NCBI RefSeq assembly: GCF_026212465.1
Contig: NC_080049.1
Coordinates: 9,394,090 to 9,458,089 of the forward strand
From: Amaranthus tricolor
Lineage: Eukaryota; Streptophyta; Magnoliopsida; Caryophyllales; Amaranthaceae
Length of the DNA: 64,000 nt
Direction of reading: 5' to 3'
A model generated the notes under the pieces. The model ran no database searches, was not told the origin of the DNA, and worked only from the letters and a program-made list of their open reading frames with translations. This document shows, piece after piece, positions 39,790 through 53,788 of the stretch; position 1 is the stretch's first letter; each line of letters starts with the position of its first letter. The translations under genes and the position numbers were made by a program.

Positions 39790-40350
39790 TTAGGATCTTA
39801 GTTATTAGAATCTCAATCCTAATCTACGATTTTACGTTCTTACGATTCAAAAATAGGCGATTGATCCGGATCGTGGGTAGAATCTTAATGTTGATAAAAT
39901 CGTGTGATCATACGTAGCTCAAGAATTTAGGTGTAAGATCATAACACAATTTTACAATCCTAAGATCCAATGATCCGATCTTACAAAGGTCTACAAGGGT
40001 ACTTTCAATTGTAAGAAAAATTCATATAATCTAAATTTCACTTATGGTGCAAGTATATATCTAAATAATTAACCAAATACCACTATAAAATTCATGTTTT
40101 TCCTAATACGCAGTTTGAAAATGACTATTAAAAGTATTATATTTCATAATTTAATAGATGAATTGATATAAGTTTTTATTTACTCCTTAAAATTGAAAAA
40201 AAAAGAACAAATATAATTGATAATGAGTTATTCAAAGCACACTAATACATATTTATACAATCACACAATTCTATGATCCGATTCCATCAATGCGATCCTA
40301 ACCCTTCAACGATCCTAGGTAGAATCACGATTCTAATAACTTTAAAGAAC
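39790..40350. repeat. Dispersed repeat with GATCC-rich motifs
   Basis: Strings such as CTACGATTTTAC, CGATTGATCCGGATCG and CACGATTCTAATAAC resemble 54355-54440 and 58610-58700 in the terpene synthase upstream region. This is a diverged dispersed family of unknown type, with no coding frame. Confidence 0.45.
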
Positions 40351-40642
40351 AAACATATTACCAAAAGTATGATAATTCTATAAAATGCTTTTTTGAAATA
40401 GGAGTAATTCATAATTTAATTTTATTATTGCATGCACACAGAGACTTCAAAGTCTATTTTTGAACAATAAAAAGAAATAATGTAGCAACTTGAGAAGACC
40501 AATATAATACAAATACAAACAAAATGAAGAACAAGCAAAAAAAAAAAAAAGAGAAAGTGGGTTTCCTTATGAAGAAGAAAGTATGAGCACCACCTATCAA
40601 GTAGTAATATTGTATCATTCCCCGGAACACTTATTTTTGTTA

Positions 40643-43600
40643 TTAATCAATAAGAAGTGCAGTAATCTTGTCTTGGGAAAATTTACTGAAAGTGTAGCCA
40701 TCTGAATCAATGGAATATATTTCATTGGTGACTCTGTTTACGTTTAGAATTCGAAGAAGTAAAGGCATTGGAATAGCATTTGGTCGAAACATTGATTCTG
40801 TTACTTCTTTCCAACCATCTTCCATCATTTTTTGAAGCTTCTCACATGCTTCATCTTGGGAGACTTGATATTGTTTCATATAACATTCAACTGATGTTGC
40901 TACATGTTTTCTATTTTGCTCAAACTGTCATGCCAAATATGGAAACACAAATTAAAGTTGGCTCATTAATTATATGATTTAGGTGTATTATTATTATGAT
41001 TCAAAAGTGAGATGTTCATGTGTTTGTGAAAACAAAATCTATGTTGAGTTGATACAAAATATTAGTTATAGTTAAAGTAGGGGTTATGTGGATAGTTACT
41101 ATTTTTAGGAGTTATTTCTAATTTAGTTTAGTAAGTTATGGAGTCATGAGATAAACTCTCTATTTTTATGTGTAGTTAGTTACTTAGTTTTCCTATTTAA
41201 TAGTTATATGTATTTCATTTTTATATGTCGTAATGAGAAAGTTTGTGTTTTGCATTTTTATTCTACATCTCTCAACATTCTAAACAAATAAAAGTTGGCT
41301 CACTAATTATAGAAAAATTTCACGTTGTGATCTTAAGTTTTTGGCTTTTTCACGTAGTAGACAAATGTTTTTTTATTTGCGTACAAAAATAACTTTTTCT
41401 TAGAGATTTTAAGCATGTGTAAGATATAAGACCTCTAAATTTATAGGTATCAAATATTATTTACTCCCTTTGTACCTTAAATAAGCATGTTGTTCCCCTA
41501 AAATCTGTGTATGCTCATTCTCATTTGAATATTTTATTAATATTTATGGCGATTATATATTTTTTATTAACTTTATATTAACATTTTATATTGTTTATGG
41601 TCATACATGTTTGTCACTAATGTTATGTAAATATATTGTTAATAGTTGTAGCCCTAATATTTTTTCCATTTTTTAATGCTTATGTTATGGTCATCACTTT
41701 TTCTTTGTCAAATTTATTATTTAATAAAATATTATATTAACCATATAAAAAATTAATTTCTTGTTTTAAAAAAATTTTTAGGTTCGAACCTAGCACCCAT
41801 TTCTCTTTTTATGAAGGAATATACTTTTACACGAATTCTTGTGAGAGACGGTCTCTTTGAGAGACTATCTCTTTTTAATGGACTGAGCCTAAGAGACAAT
41901 CTTTCAAAAGACTGGCCGATACTTTTAAGGTTAAAAATGAGAAATACCTTGAAGGTGGCTATATCGTTTAAGACTCTACCAATCATGCATATTGCAGCTA
42001 AAGGTTTAGGTTGTCCATGAAGCCACTCAAAAACGTTTGCATGTGCAATCTCCATACCCTGATATGCAGCCGCAAGGATTTGCAGATAAGTTGAACTTAC
42101 ATTTCCATTCTTTATATATTCATCAAACCTTGGAATATACTCTAAATCACACCATTTAGCTTCTTGCATATAGGAACTGCATAAATCTTTCCACTGTCAA
42201 TAATAACAATAATAATTAATTAATCAAATATTATTGACACCTAATAAATTATTATATAAAAAAATTAGAAGAGCGAATAATAGATTATCTTACTTCCTGT
42301 TGGAGATAATTGAAAGCATAGCTTCTTCCTTGTTTGGCTAATTCATCGTCCAAAAGCAATGATGTATCAAGAAGAGTCTCATAAATTAACTTCATGTACT
42401 CTGGGAGCTCATTCATATACCTTTTATCCCACCTATTAAAAGGTTAATATACTAAGTTAATTAGTTCAATTATTTATGTTGATTATTGTATATTTTATAT
42501 ATATATATTGCTTTGTATTTTTGGTAAAAAAAATTCAATTCAAAAAATACAAAAGAAAGTAAAAGAGTTTTTCTCTCTCTTCTCTGGATTCTTCCCCTTC
42601 TTCTTTGTTCTCTTCTTTTCCCTTTTCCATGGCTGCGTTCTGGCTTCTGCATCTTCCTCTTTGATTGCTTTCCTTGCTTATTTTCATGGTATCAGAGCCA
42701 CAATTTCTCTAAGATCGATAACTTTTTTTTTTTCTCTTCTCTTGAAAAACATGGAATCTGGAAATTCCCCAAATTTCATCCCAGATTACAATCACGAATT
42801 ATTTCTAGGTCATGGTGATAATACCAACCATTCTCTTTCTACCAAACCTTTGAATGGTTTGAACTTTGAACAATGGGAACGCTCCGTCCAGATCTCTTTA
42901 GTGGCGAAGAATAAAATGGGTTTTGCTGATGGTTCTTGCAGAAAACCGACAGATCCTATAATGGCAAAGCAATGGTAAAGATGCGATAAAATGGTAATTT
43001 CTTGACTTCTACATTCTTGTGAAGAAAACATTAGTTCAAGTGTTCTTTACTGCAATTCCGCTGCTGATATATGGAATGAATTAAAGAATAGATTCTCTCA
43101 ATCAAATGGACCTAAAATTTTACAAATTGATAAAGAATTAAATTCCTTTGAACAAGAAAATTTGTCTATTGCTGAATACTTTACCAAATTAAAGAGTTTA
43201 TGGGATGCATATGACAGTCTTGTGAAAATCCCCAAATGTTCTTGTGGTTTATGTACTTGTGACGTTAATGCATCGATTGTTGAGTTGATTAAGAATCAAA
43301 GATTATATAAGTTCTTAATGGGTTTGAATGGAGCATATAAAAATGTTAGAGGCAATATTCTCATGATCAAACCTTTACCAGATGTAAACACTGCCTACAG
43401 TATCTTGATTCAAGATGAAACCCAGAGGGAGTTTTCTGATAATTTGTCTTCTGCAAACGAAAACTCTGCTTTTGCTGTAAATAGATATTAATTCAATTCC
43501 AATGGAAACAGGAATTCCTTTCAACATCTGCATAATTATCAGAATAGAGGGAGATCTGGGTCTATTCCATATCAATCTACATCCAATAATAGTTCTGCTT

Positions 43601-46600
43601 CTAACAAGACACATCGAAGCAATTATTATTGTGACCATTGTAAAATGCAAGGTCACAGTATAGATAGATGCTTCAAACTTCATCCTGAATTGAGAAACAA
43701 GCCAAGAAGAGTTACTATGTTCTCTGAAAGCCAGCTTCCATCCCCAGATCTTGATAACAATTCAACAATCAAGCCAGACATTTCTATCACACCTGAAATA
43801 TATCAACAATTTGTCAACATAATGGCACAACAATTTGCTCCAAATAAAGATTCTGATACTTCTCCTCCATCCAAATCCACTCTTCTAGCAGGTAACAATT
43901 TTTGTTTTTTATCATCTACAAAGAATTCTTCTTGGATTCTTGACAGTGGTGCCACTGACCACATTTCTCCTTCTTTGGATCTTTTTCTACACTATGCACC
44001 CCTTCATAAGCCATATTTCATCACTCAACCAAATGGTCAACAAGCCAAAGTCATGAACATAGGCTCTGTCCAAATATCAGAAGATTTAATTCTTGATAAT
44101 GTGCTTCATGTTCCTGTTTTTCAATTCAATCTCATTTCAATCCATAAATTAATCACTCAGCTTCATAAATATGTTCTATTCACACCAACAAATTGCTTAC
44201 TCATTCCCTTTACCTCTTTTTCTCAGGACCATTTGATGAAGCATGCTCAGGTCCTTGGTAATGCTCACACCAGTCTGTACCATGTTAACAATTCTCTCAC
44301 ATACAATCAGTTTTCCTCTCCCACTTCTGCTTCATCAAAAGAATGCTTGACATCTACAAGTTTGCATTCCAGCAACACTCTCTATCAACTATGGCACTGC
44401 AGACTTGGCCATTTTCCTTTTATGCAAATGAAACATCTTCAAATTCCTTTTTGTAATTCTTTTCATTTAGTTGATTGCATTTGTCATATATGTCCCCAAG
44501 CTCGACAAAACTATAATTCTTTTCCTCTTAGCAACAGCAGAGCAAATAAACTTTTTGAATTGCTTCATGTAGACTTATGGGGTCCATATGCTACTTCCAC
44601 ATATAATGGGCACAAATATTTTCTTACCATTGTTGATGATTTCTCTAGAGCTACTTGGACTTACCTTTTGAGCACTAAATCTAATGCTTTTCCTATCTTA
44701 GCAAATCTCATTAAATTACTCCAGACACAATTTCACACATCTGTTCAAATTGTTAGAACTGATAATGGCATGGAGTTTTGTGATGCAAATGCCATTCAAT
44801 TTTATAATGACATGGGCATTATTCATCAGACCAGCCTTGTTGCTACACCCCAACATAATGGGAGAGTTGAACGAAAACATAGACATTTATTGGAAATAGC
44901 AAGATCTCTGTTTTTTCAATCCAAAATTCCTCTCAAATATTGGGGTGAATGCATTTTACATGCCACTTTTCTTATTAACAGACTTCCCTTATCTGTTTTA
45001 CATTACAAAACACCCTATGAATTACTTTACAACAAATTACCTGATTATGATGCCTTAAAATGTTTTGGAAGTCTCTGTTTTGTAGCAACAAGCAAAAGAA
45101 ACAGAGATAAATTTGCTCCCAGATCACATCCTTCCATCTTCTTGGGTTTCTCTCCAACACAGAAAGGCTACAAAATTCTCGATCTTCACTCTAACAAAGT
45201 TCTTATTACTCGAAACATTCATTTTCATGAGCATATTTTTCCTTTTCATCATATTTCTTCTTCAAACACTCAATCTGTTCTCCCTCCTTCTATATCTGAT
45301 TTCAATATTTTCTTTTCTTGCCCATCTTCTTCTACCCAAAACTCTTCTATATCCACCATCTCAAATAATCAATGCTCTACTTCTAATAATACTCCATCTC
45401 ACAATACTATTCCAGACACAGACTTACTCTCCAATATATCTCCTTCTCCTCCTCTACCTTCCACTGATCTCAGAAGATCCATTAGACAAACTAAACCACC
45501 TATTCATCTACAGGATTATGTTTTACACACCACTACTCAATCTCCTTTATCTCCACAACCCCATTATTGCAATCTTGTCACTTTCTCTTCCTTACCCTTT
45601 TCCCAACAACAAACTCTTGCTTTACAAGCCACATATACTGAACCACAAACATATCATGAAGCTATTCTTGACGCTGGCTGGACAGAAGCCATGAAGAAAG
45701 AAATTTCAACTCTGTTGCAAAATGAAACATGGGAATACACTGATCTTCCACAAGGTAAAAAGGCTATTGGTTCCAAATGGGTTTACAAAGCAAAATACAA
45801 TAAAGATGGTTCTTTAGAACGACTTAAAGCAAGACTTGTCATTCAAGGTAATCACCAAAAATATGGGATAGATTACTTAGAAACTTTCAGCCCTGTAGTC
45901 AAGATGACTACCATAAGAACTGTTATAGCTTTAGCAGCAGCAAGAAAATGGCCTATTTACCAACTTGATATAAACAATGCTTTTTTACATGGCAATTTAA
46001 CAGAAGATGTATATATGAAAGTTCCTTTGGGTATTCCAAATCCTCACAATAAAGTTTGCAAACTCAAAAAATCCCTTTATGGTTTAAAACAAGCATCTAG
46101 ACAATGGTTTCAAAAGCTTGCTGGTTTTTTGCACTCCAAGAATTGTCAACAATCAATACATGATCCATCTTTATTTTTAAAGAAGTCTGCTTCAGATATT
46201 ACTATTCTTGCTATATATGTTGATGATATTTTGCTAACTGGTTCCAATTCCACTGAAATACATAGCATTAAACAGCATCTTGATAATGAATTCACCATTA
46301 AGGATCTTGGTTTGCTTCATTTTTTTCTTGGCATGGAGGTTTCTTATGTAAATGCAGGGATTGTTCTCACTCAGCATAAGTTCACCAAGGAGTTATTGTA
46401 GATACAACATTTCTCTAATAAAGAAGTTCACACTCCTTTGCCTCTACACTGTAAGCTAAGTACTGAAGACCCTCATGTTTTTTCTAATCCCACTTTGTAC
46501 AGAACTTTGGTAGGAAAGTTGAATTTCTTGTCTCATACAAGACCTGATTTAACCTTTGCTACTCAACTTCTCAGTCAGTTTATGCAAAACCCAAAACAAT

Positions 46601-47860
46601 CTCACTTTGATGCTCTTCTTCATGTTCTTCAGTATATTAATACCACTGCAGGTCAAGGTATTCTTTTAAAAGGAGAAGCTAACATAACTCTTCAAGCCTT
46701 CTCAGACTCAGATTGGGCTTCTTGCCCTTTTTCACGAAGATCAGTCACTGGATACATTATCTTGTTGGGCAACTCTCCAATTAGCTGGAAAAGCAAGAAG
46801 CAATCAACTATATCCAAATCTTCCTCTGAAGCAGAATATAGAGCAATGCAGCAGGCTACATCAGAAATCACCTGGCTTGTCAACTTGCTTGAAGAACTCA
46901 ATGTCACTACTTTAAAGCCAGTCACCCTTCACTGTGATAATCAATCTGCAATTCAAATAGCCAAAAATCCAGTCTATCATGAAAGGACAAAGCACATAGA
47001 GATCGATTGCCATTTCACAAGAGAAAAGCTAATGGAAGGGCTTATTCAATTGACTTACTTACCTACTCAAAACCAATTGGCTGATGTGCTCACCAAGATT
47101 TTGCCTCCAACACATTTCAAGTCTCTTTTATTCAAGCTGGGAATGATTCCACCTCCAGCTTGAGGGGGGGTGTTGAATATTGTATATTTTATATATATAT
47201 ATATATTGCTTTGTATTTTTGGTAAAAAAAATTCAATTCAAAAAATACAAAAGAAAGTAAAAGAGCTTTTCTCTCTCTTCTTTGGATTCTTCCCCTTCTT
47301 CTTTGTTCTCTTCTTTTCCCTTTTCCATGGCTGCGTTCTGGCTTCTGCATCTTCCTCTTTGATTGCTTTCCTTACATATTTTCAATTTACACTATGTTTG
47401 GATAGCAAATTTAATGAAAACAAGCTCATTTATAAATCTTTTATCCCATCTAGTATATCCACTATAATATTTTATTTTTCTTAATTCTCGTAAATATTCT
47501 CTGTGAGAACTTCATTAATAAACGAATGGAGTAGCAAAATCCATTAAAAGAGCAAAAAAATAAGTTATAGGAATTTAAGTAGAAATGAAGACATCGAAAA
47601 TAATTATGTTTGAATTTATAATCTAACGAACCTTTGAATAGCTTGAGTGAAGAGTTCTAACTCTTGAATAGTTCCATAAGCATCATATGTGTCATTTATG
47701 ATGGAGACAAGCTTCGTCCATTTAGTGTGAGCCATTCTAGAAATTGAGTATTTTGGTTCAGGATACATTGATACAATCCAAAAATAGCACTCAACTATCC
47801 TATCCCTTGCGTATGGGAGTTTTGTTGGAAAATCAAGATTCCTCCACCACCTGTTCAATG

Positions 47861-47913
<53 letters not shown>

Positions 47914-50900
47914 AAAACACGTAATTACTAATATGGTTGGATGTTCGCCTAAATTAATTAAAAATTGATTAGTTATGCAATTTAGTTGCAGTAAAAATAT
48001 TGTAAACATTAGCATCTTTAAAAGGCTAGATAGAACTTATAAAAAAATTTATAAATAAATTCAAAACCTATTTTTTATTTGAATGTCTAGTTTCGCTAAA
48101 ATTCTTATTCGAATTTCAATACTGCATTTTAAAACCAGATATCTAATTTGAATTATCCGATAGATTTTAAATTGAATATCAAATATAATTATGGATCGGA
48201 GCACACCCTTACGCCCGATGCCACATCAGGGGCCGGGGGAGGTCGTACCCTCCTTGCCAAAATGCGATCTTTTGTTATTTTAGCTTAGACTCCCCTTACT
48301 AATATGATACATAATTTAAAGAGTGCATAAATATAACAAAAATTACTATAGCTCACATTCATCCTCTTTAGTGTGTGTGCTTAATTTTTTCAATCTTAAT
48401 TTAACAGTGTTTTTTTTGAGACTAGGCAACTATATGGAGTCAAAAACACTTAGTTTCTTTTTTCATAAAGGATAATTATAGGAAAGCTTCAATTCCATCC
48501 GTTAAATATAATTTTTGCTATATTTCAAGTTCATTTCAGTCTATATAATTTTAAATTTTTCATAGTTTAACTACTTTTTATATAATAAATAATTTGCTAG
48601 TATATCGATAATTTGGGCCATCTAACCTAAAGAGTGACTTTGCCCCTGCACACCCGAGTTATAAAGATATCGACTTTAATATTCCGGTTACAAATTATTT
48701 CTTCTATGGAATTAGGAGGGGCTTTTGTAAACTTCTACATTTTAGATTTTCTTTTGTTATAAACGAACAACCATCTTGTCGATTAAGGCCATGTTTAGTC
48801 AGTACAAATATATTACAATTAGTAAAAAATTTATTTTAATCAGTAAAAATTATTTTTAGTCAATTTTAATAAGTAGTTATGTTAATACTATTAAGCAATT
48901 TAAATTAGTAAAAAATCTGTTTTAATCAGTGAAATTCAATTACAATTAATATAAATTAATTTCAATTAAATCAATTACAATTAGTAACAATTAATTTCAA
49001 TCAGTAAAAATTAATTTCAATTAATAAAAATCAAATGAACTACAGATAGCCTAGATACTTCATCAGTTCCTTTTAGATTGCATAAAAAAGATACTAAAAT
49101 AGCGACAACTCAAATGCGATGAAATTGAATTCCATCACGAAAATTTGCAACAAATTGGGCGACAAAATAGAAGTTTGTCGCTGAGCATACTATTTAGGGA
49201 TGGTTAGAATTGTCGTTGGTTCATCAGTGTTGCCCATTTTTAAAATTGCAACGGACTAAATTTTGTCACTAAATAGCTGTGTAGCCAGTCTATCGCTAGT
49301 CCATCATTGTCACGCATTTTCAAATATTTTAACAGATTTGCCATGGATTAATGTATGTTATTAAATTATCATCATCATATGCATTATATCTTGCCCATAA
49401 AAAAATATGATCAGGGTCTGAGAAAAGAATGAATACGGCAACTCATACCTATAAAGGAGAGCACGATTAAAGAGTCCCTCGACTCGAGAAAACTATGTCA
49501 TTAAATTGTTTCATCTGTAAAATAACCTCATATCATTTCCTTTTTGATTTCTTAAGTTTTAACAACTATAAAAAAAATTGAAGAGAAAAAAAAAAGAAAT
49601 ATCTAAATAATCAGTCTTAGCAAAGAAACAAAGGGAGTAAGATTAGCATTGTAGTATCTTATATAAAAAATATTGGTATTTTTTTATAAAAATATTGTGT
49701 ATATTGATATTAATTTTTTCTTTGTTAATTTGCCTTAATATTAATTTAGTTATAAATTTAACTTCATTATTATTGCATGTTATTGTTATATTATTTAATT
49801 AAATACAAATATTAATTAGATAGATATATAAATAATAGTTAAATAATACTCCCTCCGTTATCTAATGTTCTTTCTATTTGGAGTATTCCATTTCAAGGAA
49901 GGAGAAATTTGATTAATCTTTTTGATACATATTTAGAAGATAAAATATATCCATATGAGATGTCTTGAGATTCATCTTAATATATATATTTTTATTATGT
50001 GTTTTCTATAATTTTTTATTATGTATATTTAAAAATATTGAGATTTAAAATCTGTTTTGAAAACTGTGCAAAAAGTAACCTGAAAGAACAAAAAGAAACG
50101 GATATATACAAAAATTATAATAATTTAGTATTATCATAATAAATTAATAAATACAATCGTAATAAATAATAATAATAATAATAATAATAAAAGTATTTAT
50201 TGGGCTAAGTTCACTATTATCACGACGATCATGCGATGAATATAGTCGTTGCACGTATACACCACAAATAATACGATGAACTCGGAAGAAAAATATTATC
50301 TATCAATTTCCACAACGGAAGCAGCGACCACTGTGTACGTCGCATGTATTTTCAACTGTGTTTATGATGGCACAAACTTAATGATGACGAAGTATAGAGC
50401 GACAGACTGATTTCCGTCGCGAGTCTATGGCCGGCTAAAAGCTAAAGGCATTTTCTTTTGCAGTGTTTATACAAAGAACATAGACATAAGCAATAGCAAA
50501 TGAAGTAAATGTCTACAAAAATTACCTGGTAAGTTTTTGAAGTTCCTCTTTGTGCAATAGTTGAAGTAAGTAAAAATCTAATTTTGCAAACTTATGAAGA
50601 ATCACATCATGAGAAGGCTCAGATTCGTAAAAGTAGATTTGATACTTGGCTTCCAATCTTGGTATACATCTATGAATGGGTCGTTTTAAAGCATGATTTA
50701 TTTTCTCTGCCAAAACAGAGCTTACTTGTCTAGATAAAGACATTAAATGTCGAGTGCTGAATTCTAAAGCATCTTCTAGAATCTTCTCTCCATGAACTTT
50801 AAGATAGGAAGCTTCATACAAGCTCAATATACCTTCTACTTCACTTGCTATCTCCTCCTTGAAGCTTCCATTCTCATTTATAAACTTGTTGAATACATCT

Positions 50901-53708
50901 GTACGTGTGCATGATGAAAGTTTTATATTTCATACTTGTATAGACAAAAATTAACTTTTACAAATCTAGACCCGGACTTACCATAGTCATAATTAGGCTG
51001 GCTCTTCTACAAGAGCACCGTGAGCGAGGACTCATGGTCCCATATTTTGTGGGGCCTAAATATTTTGATATATGTAATTTTACTTATATATTTAAAAGAG
51101 CTATATTAATTTTACATAGATGATAAAGTAATTAAACTAACTAAATAATAATAGTTTGTCATAATTAATGGTAATTTGTATTCCTGTTAATGACTAATTA
51201 TTTTTTTTGTTATTGGTTAGCGGATATACTTTTTTATTAATAATCATTGTGTTTAAGAAACTAAGTAATGATATTTCTAATTTATTGTATTTTTAAGTTA
51301 ATAGGTTGATTGAGCATATTAGTGTTTTGTCTGATTAATAAAATTTAGTAGTTTATCAATTTCACTTAAAAAAAATATAACATTGGTATTTTAAGAATTC
51401 GTTATTAATTTCTCCTTCACTCATAGCCTTAAAAACGTCTAAGACGATCCTGTGTATGGATAAAGTATTGGTATTGTATAGTTTAGTATAAGTGCATATT
51501 AGTCGTATTATAAGTATAGTTTTAGTCTAATTATTTGTATAATATTAACTTTTTTTGTCTGTGTATAAGTAAAGTAATTATAATTACACAAATTCTTGTG
51601 AGAGACTATCTCTAATTGGGTCGGCCTATTGTTTATTTTTCAAAATATTGTAAGTATATATTAAGAATGATGTAAGTAGACATTTAAGATATTAAAGTAG
51701 ATATTAAGAATACAGTAAGTAAGCATTAAGTATAATGTAAATAGGTATTAAAAATACGGTAAATAAACATTACTCTTTAATAGGCTAGACTTTAGATACG
51801 TCTCTCACACAAAATTAATTAGTATTTGTATTATAACAATCAAATAAATTATAATCGATAACTTTTCCTTCTTCATTTTTGAATTTAACGACCGTATATA
51901 ACTTAATGTAGTCGGGAATGAGCAATCAGAAGATGGTCGGCTAATTAGCGATATAAGTGACTATACTATTCATCCGCAAAATGATGGGAAAATACTAATC
52001 GACCCAAGCTAATAGAAAATTATATTGACAAATTTTTTATTACCACTATTTCACCCGAAACGAATTAATATGAGCTTGCCTAATTTTAATTATTAAAAAA
52101 TTATAAGAAAAACAGTTTAAATATAAATTTAAATGTTATTTAACATAAATGATTTAGACTTCATGTATGGATCCGTATTATCGTAAGACGATTTCATATA
52201 AGACAAGCTTGTTGAATTGCTTTAACTTTTTGTTATTTTCTCTACTCTTAAGTGATAGCTTTACTGTTTACTGTTTACATATTTATTAATACAAACATTT
52301 TCAGACAATGTAGTTATTAATAAATCTTCATTTACTAACTAACAAATTTTCTAAATAATACTTCTTCCTCGGTTGTGAAATACTCGCTACAAAATGATTA
52401 TTGATATATATGTATTATTTAAGTGTATTTTATAAATTGTTGTCAATGTGTAAAATAAAATATAGTCAACTAAATTATTTGAATCATCTAATCGCATACT
52501 TTTATAATATTAAAATTTTAAAATTTTATGATGTGTAAAATTCAATGTATAAATAATCAAAATAACACATTAAATTGCGTAAAATTAAATGTAGTAAGTA
52601 TAATGTAACGAGGGGCTAGACATATGTTTTCATATATTCAGTTGATATTTAGATGATTTTATTTCTATATTTAATGTATAGAAATATGGGAATATTTTTG
52701 TTGCCTTTCTTAAGAGTAGTATTCTGCGTATAAATATTAGGTTGTAATGTTCATATTAATTTAATACAAAATCAGTATTCACCGACCAAACACTTTATTT
52801 TTCGCGTTATTAATTTCTTCATGGTATTAGAGACGTAAAGTTCACATCTTGGAATCCGACCAATTTTCCGTTTATTATCATTTACCATAACTTTACCTCA
52901 AATATGGAATTTCGACCACCGTCATCGATCTCCTTGTTGCAACCGGAATGGCTTAACACCAACAGAGGGGTCTCGGTTTTACAACTTAAAAAATATACCA
53001 AATCCACGCCAAAAATTAAAAATATATAATGGACCGGCTCAATTAAAAATGGTCTCTCAAAAAGAGCGTTTCTCACAAGAATTTGTGTTTACAGAGCCGG
53101 AACCATTAAGCACCTCTAATTCCAAACATCAAATATAAAATATATTGTTGAGTTGCTAACTTACCAGAAGATACGAAAAATCCATGTTGTCGGAGAAGAC
53201 GAAAATGTAAGGAAACAAAGTGAAGATTGTTTTGATAACAATCATTGACATTATAATTATTTTTATTATTATGAAAGTTTTCTAACAACACTTCAATTTC
53301 ATCTTCAAAGTGGTATGCTACTCCAAGTCTTTGTATTGCATCTATAAATTGCAACCCTTCTTTTGGTTTCTTAATACTTTCCAGAAGCTTCTTTCGCATT
53401 TCCTCTTTCAGCTCCTTAGCTTCCTCCTCCATTCTCAATTTAGTAACCTACAACAATATGGTTCTGACTTATGAATTATGATAATGCATTCCAAACTAAT
53501 TATAACAAAAATATGTACACTCAATAAGATAGTATGTGCATCTTTCGCCATAATATACATTAGGTAAAATTTGTAAGTTAAAACAATCTTCAAAACTTCT
53601 TTGTAAGTTAAAAATTAGGAATAAACAATGATTAAGTTTTTTTCAGTAATTATACCTAGTTTAGTTTATTTTTAGCGGATCGAGCATAAAATAGTTTATT
53701 TTTTACAA

Positions 53709-53788
<80 letters not shown>

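Larger units (their letters stand above)
42477..47384 (+). mobile_element. Complete Copia LTR retrotransposon (4908 bp) in terpene synthase intron 4
   Basis: LTRs at 42477-42686 (210 bp) and 47171-47384 (214 bp) start TGTTGA and end TTTTCA. A 5-bp target duplication ATTTA flanks the element (42472-42476 and 47385-47389). The initiator-tRNA primer-binding site TGGTATCAGAGCC directly follows the left LTR at 42687. A polypurine tract GAGGGGGGG precedes the right LTR. By eye the LTRs differ at five bases plus two TA units, about 2.4 percent, so insertion was fairly recent. It lies antisense to the host gene. Confidence 0.97.
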
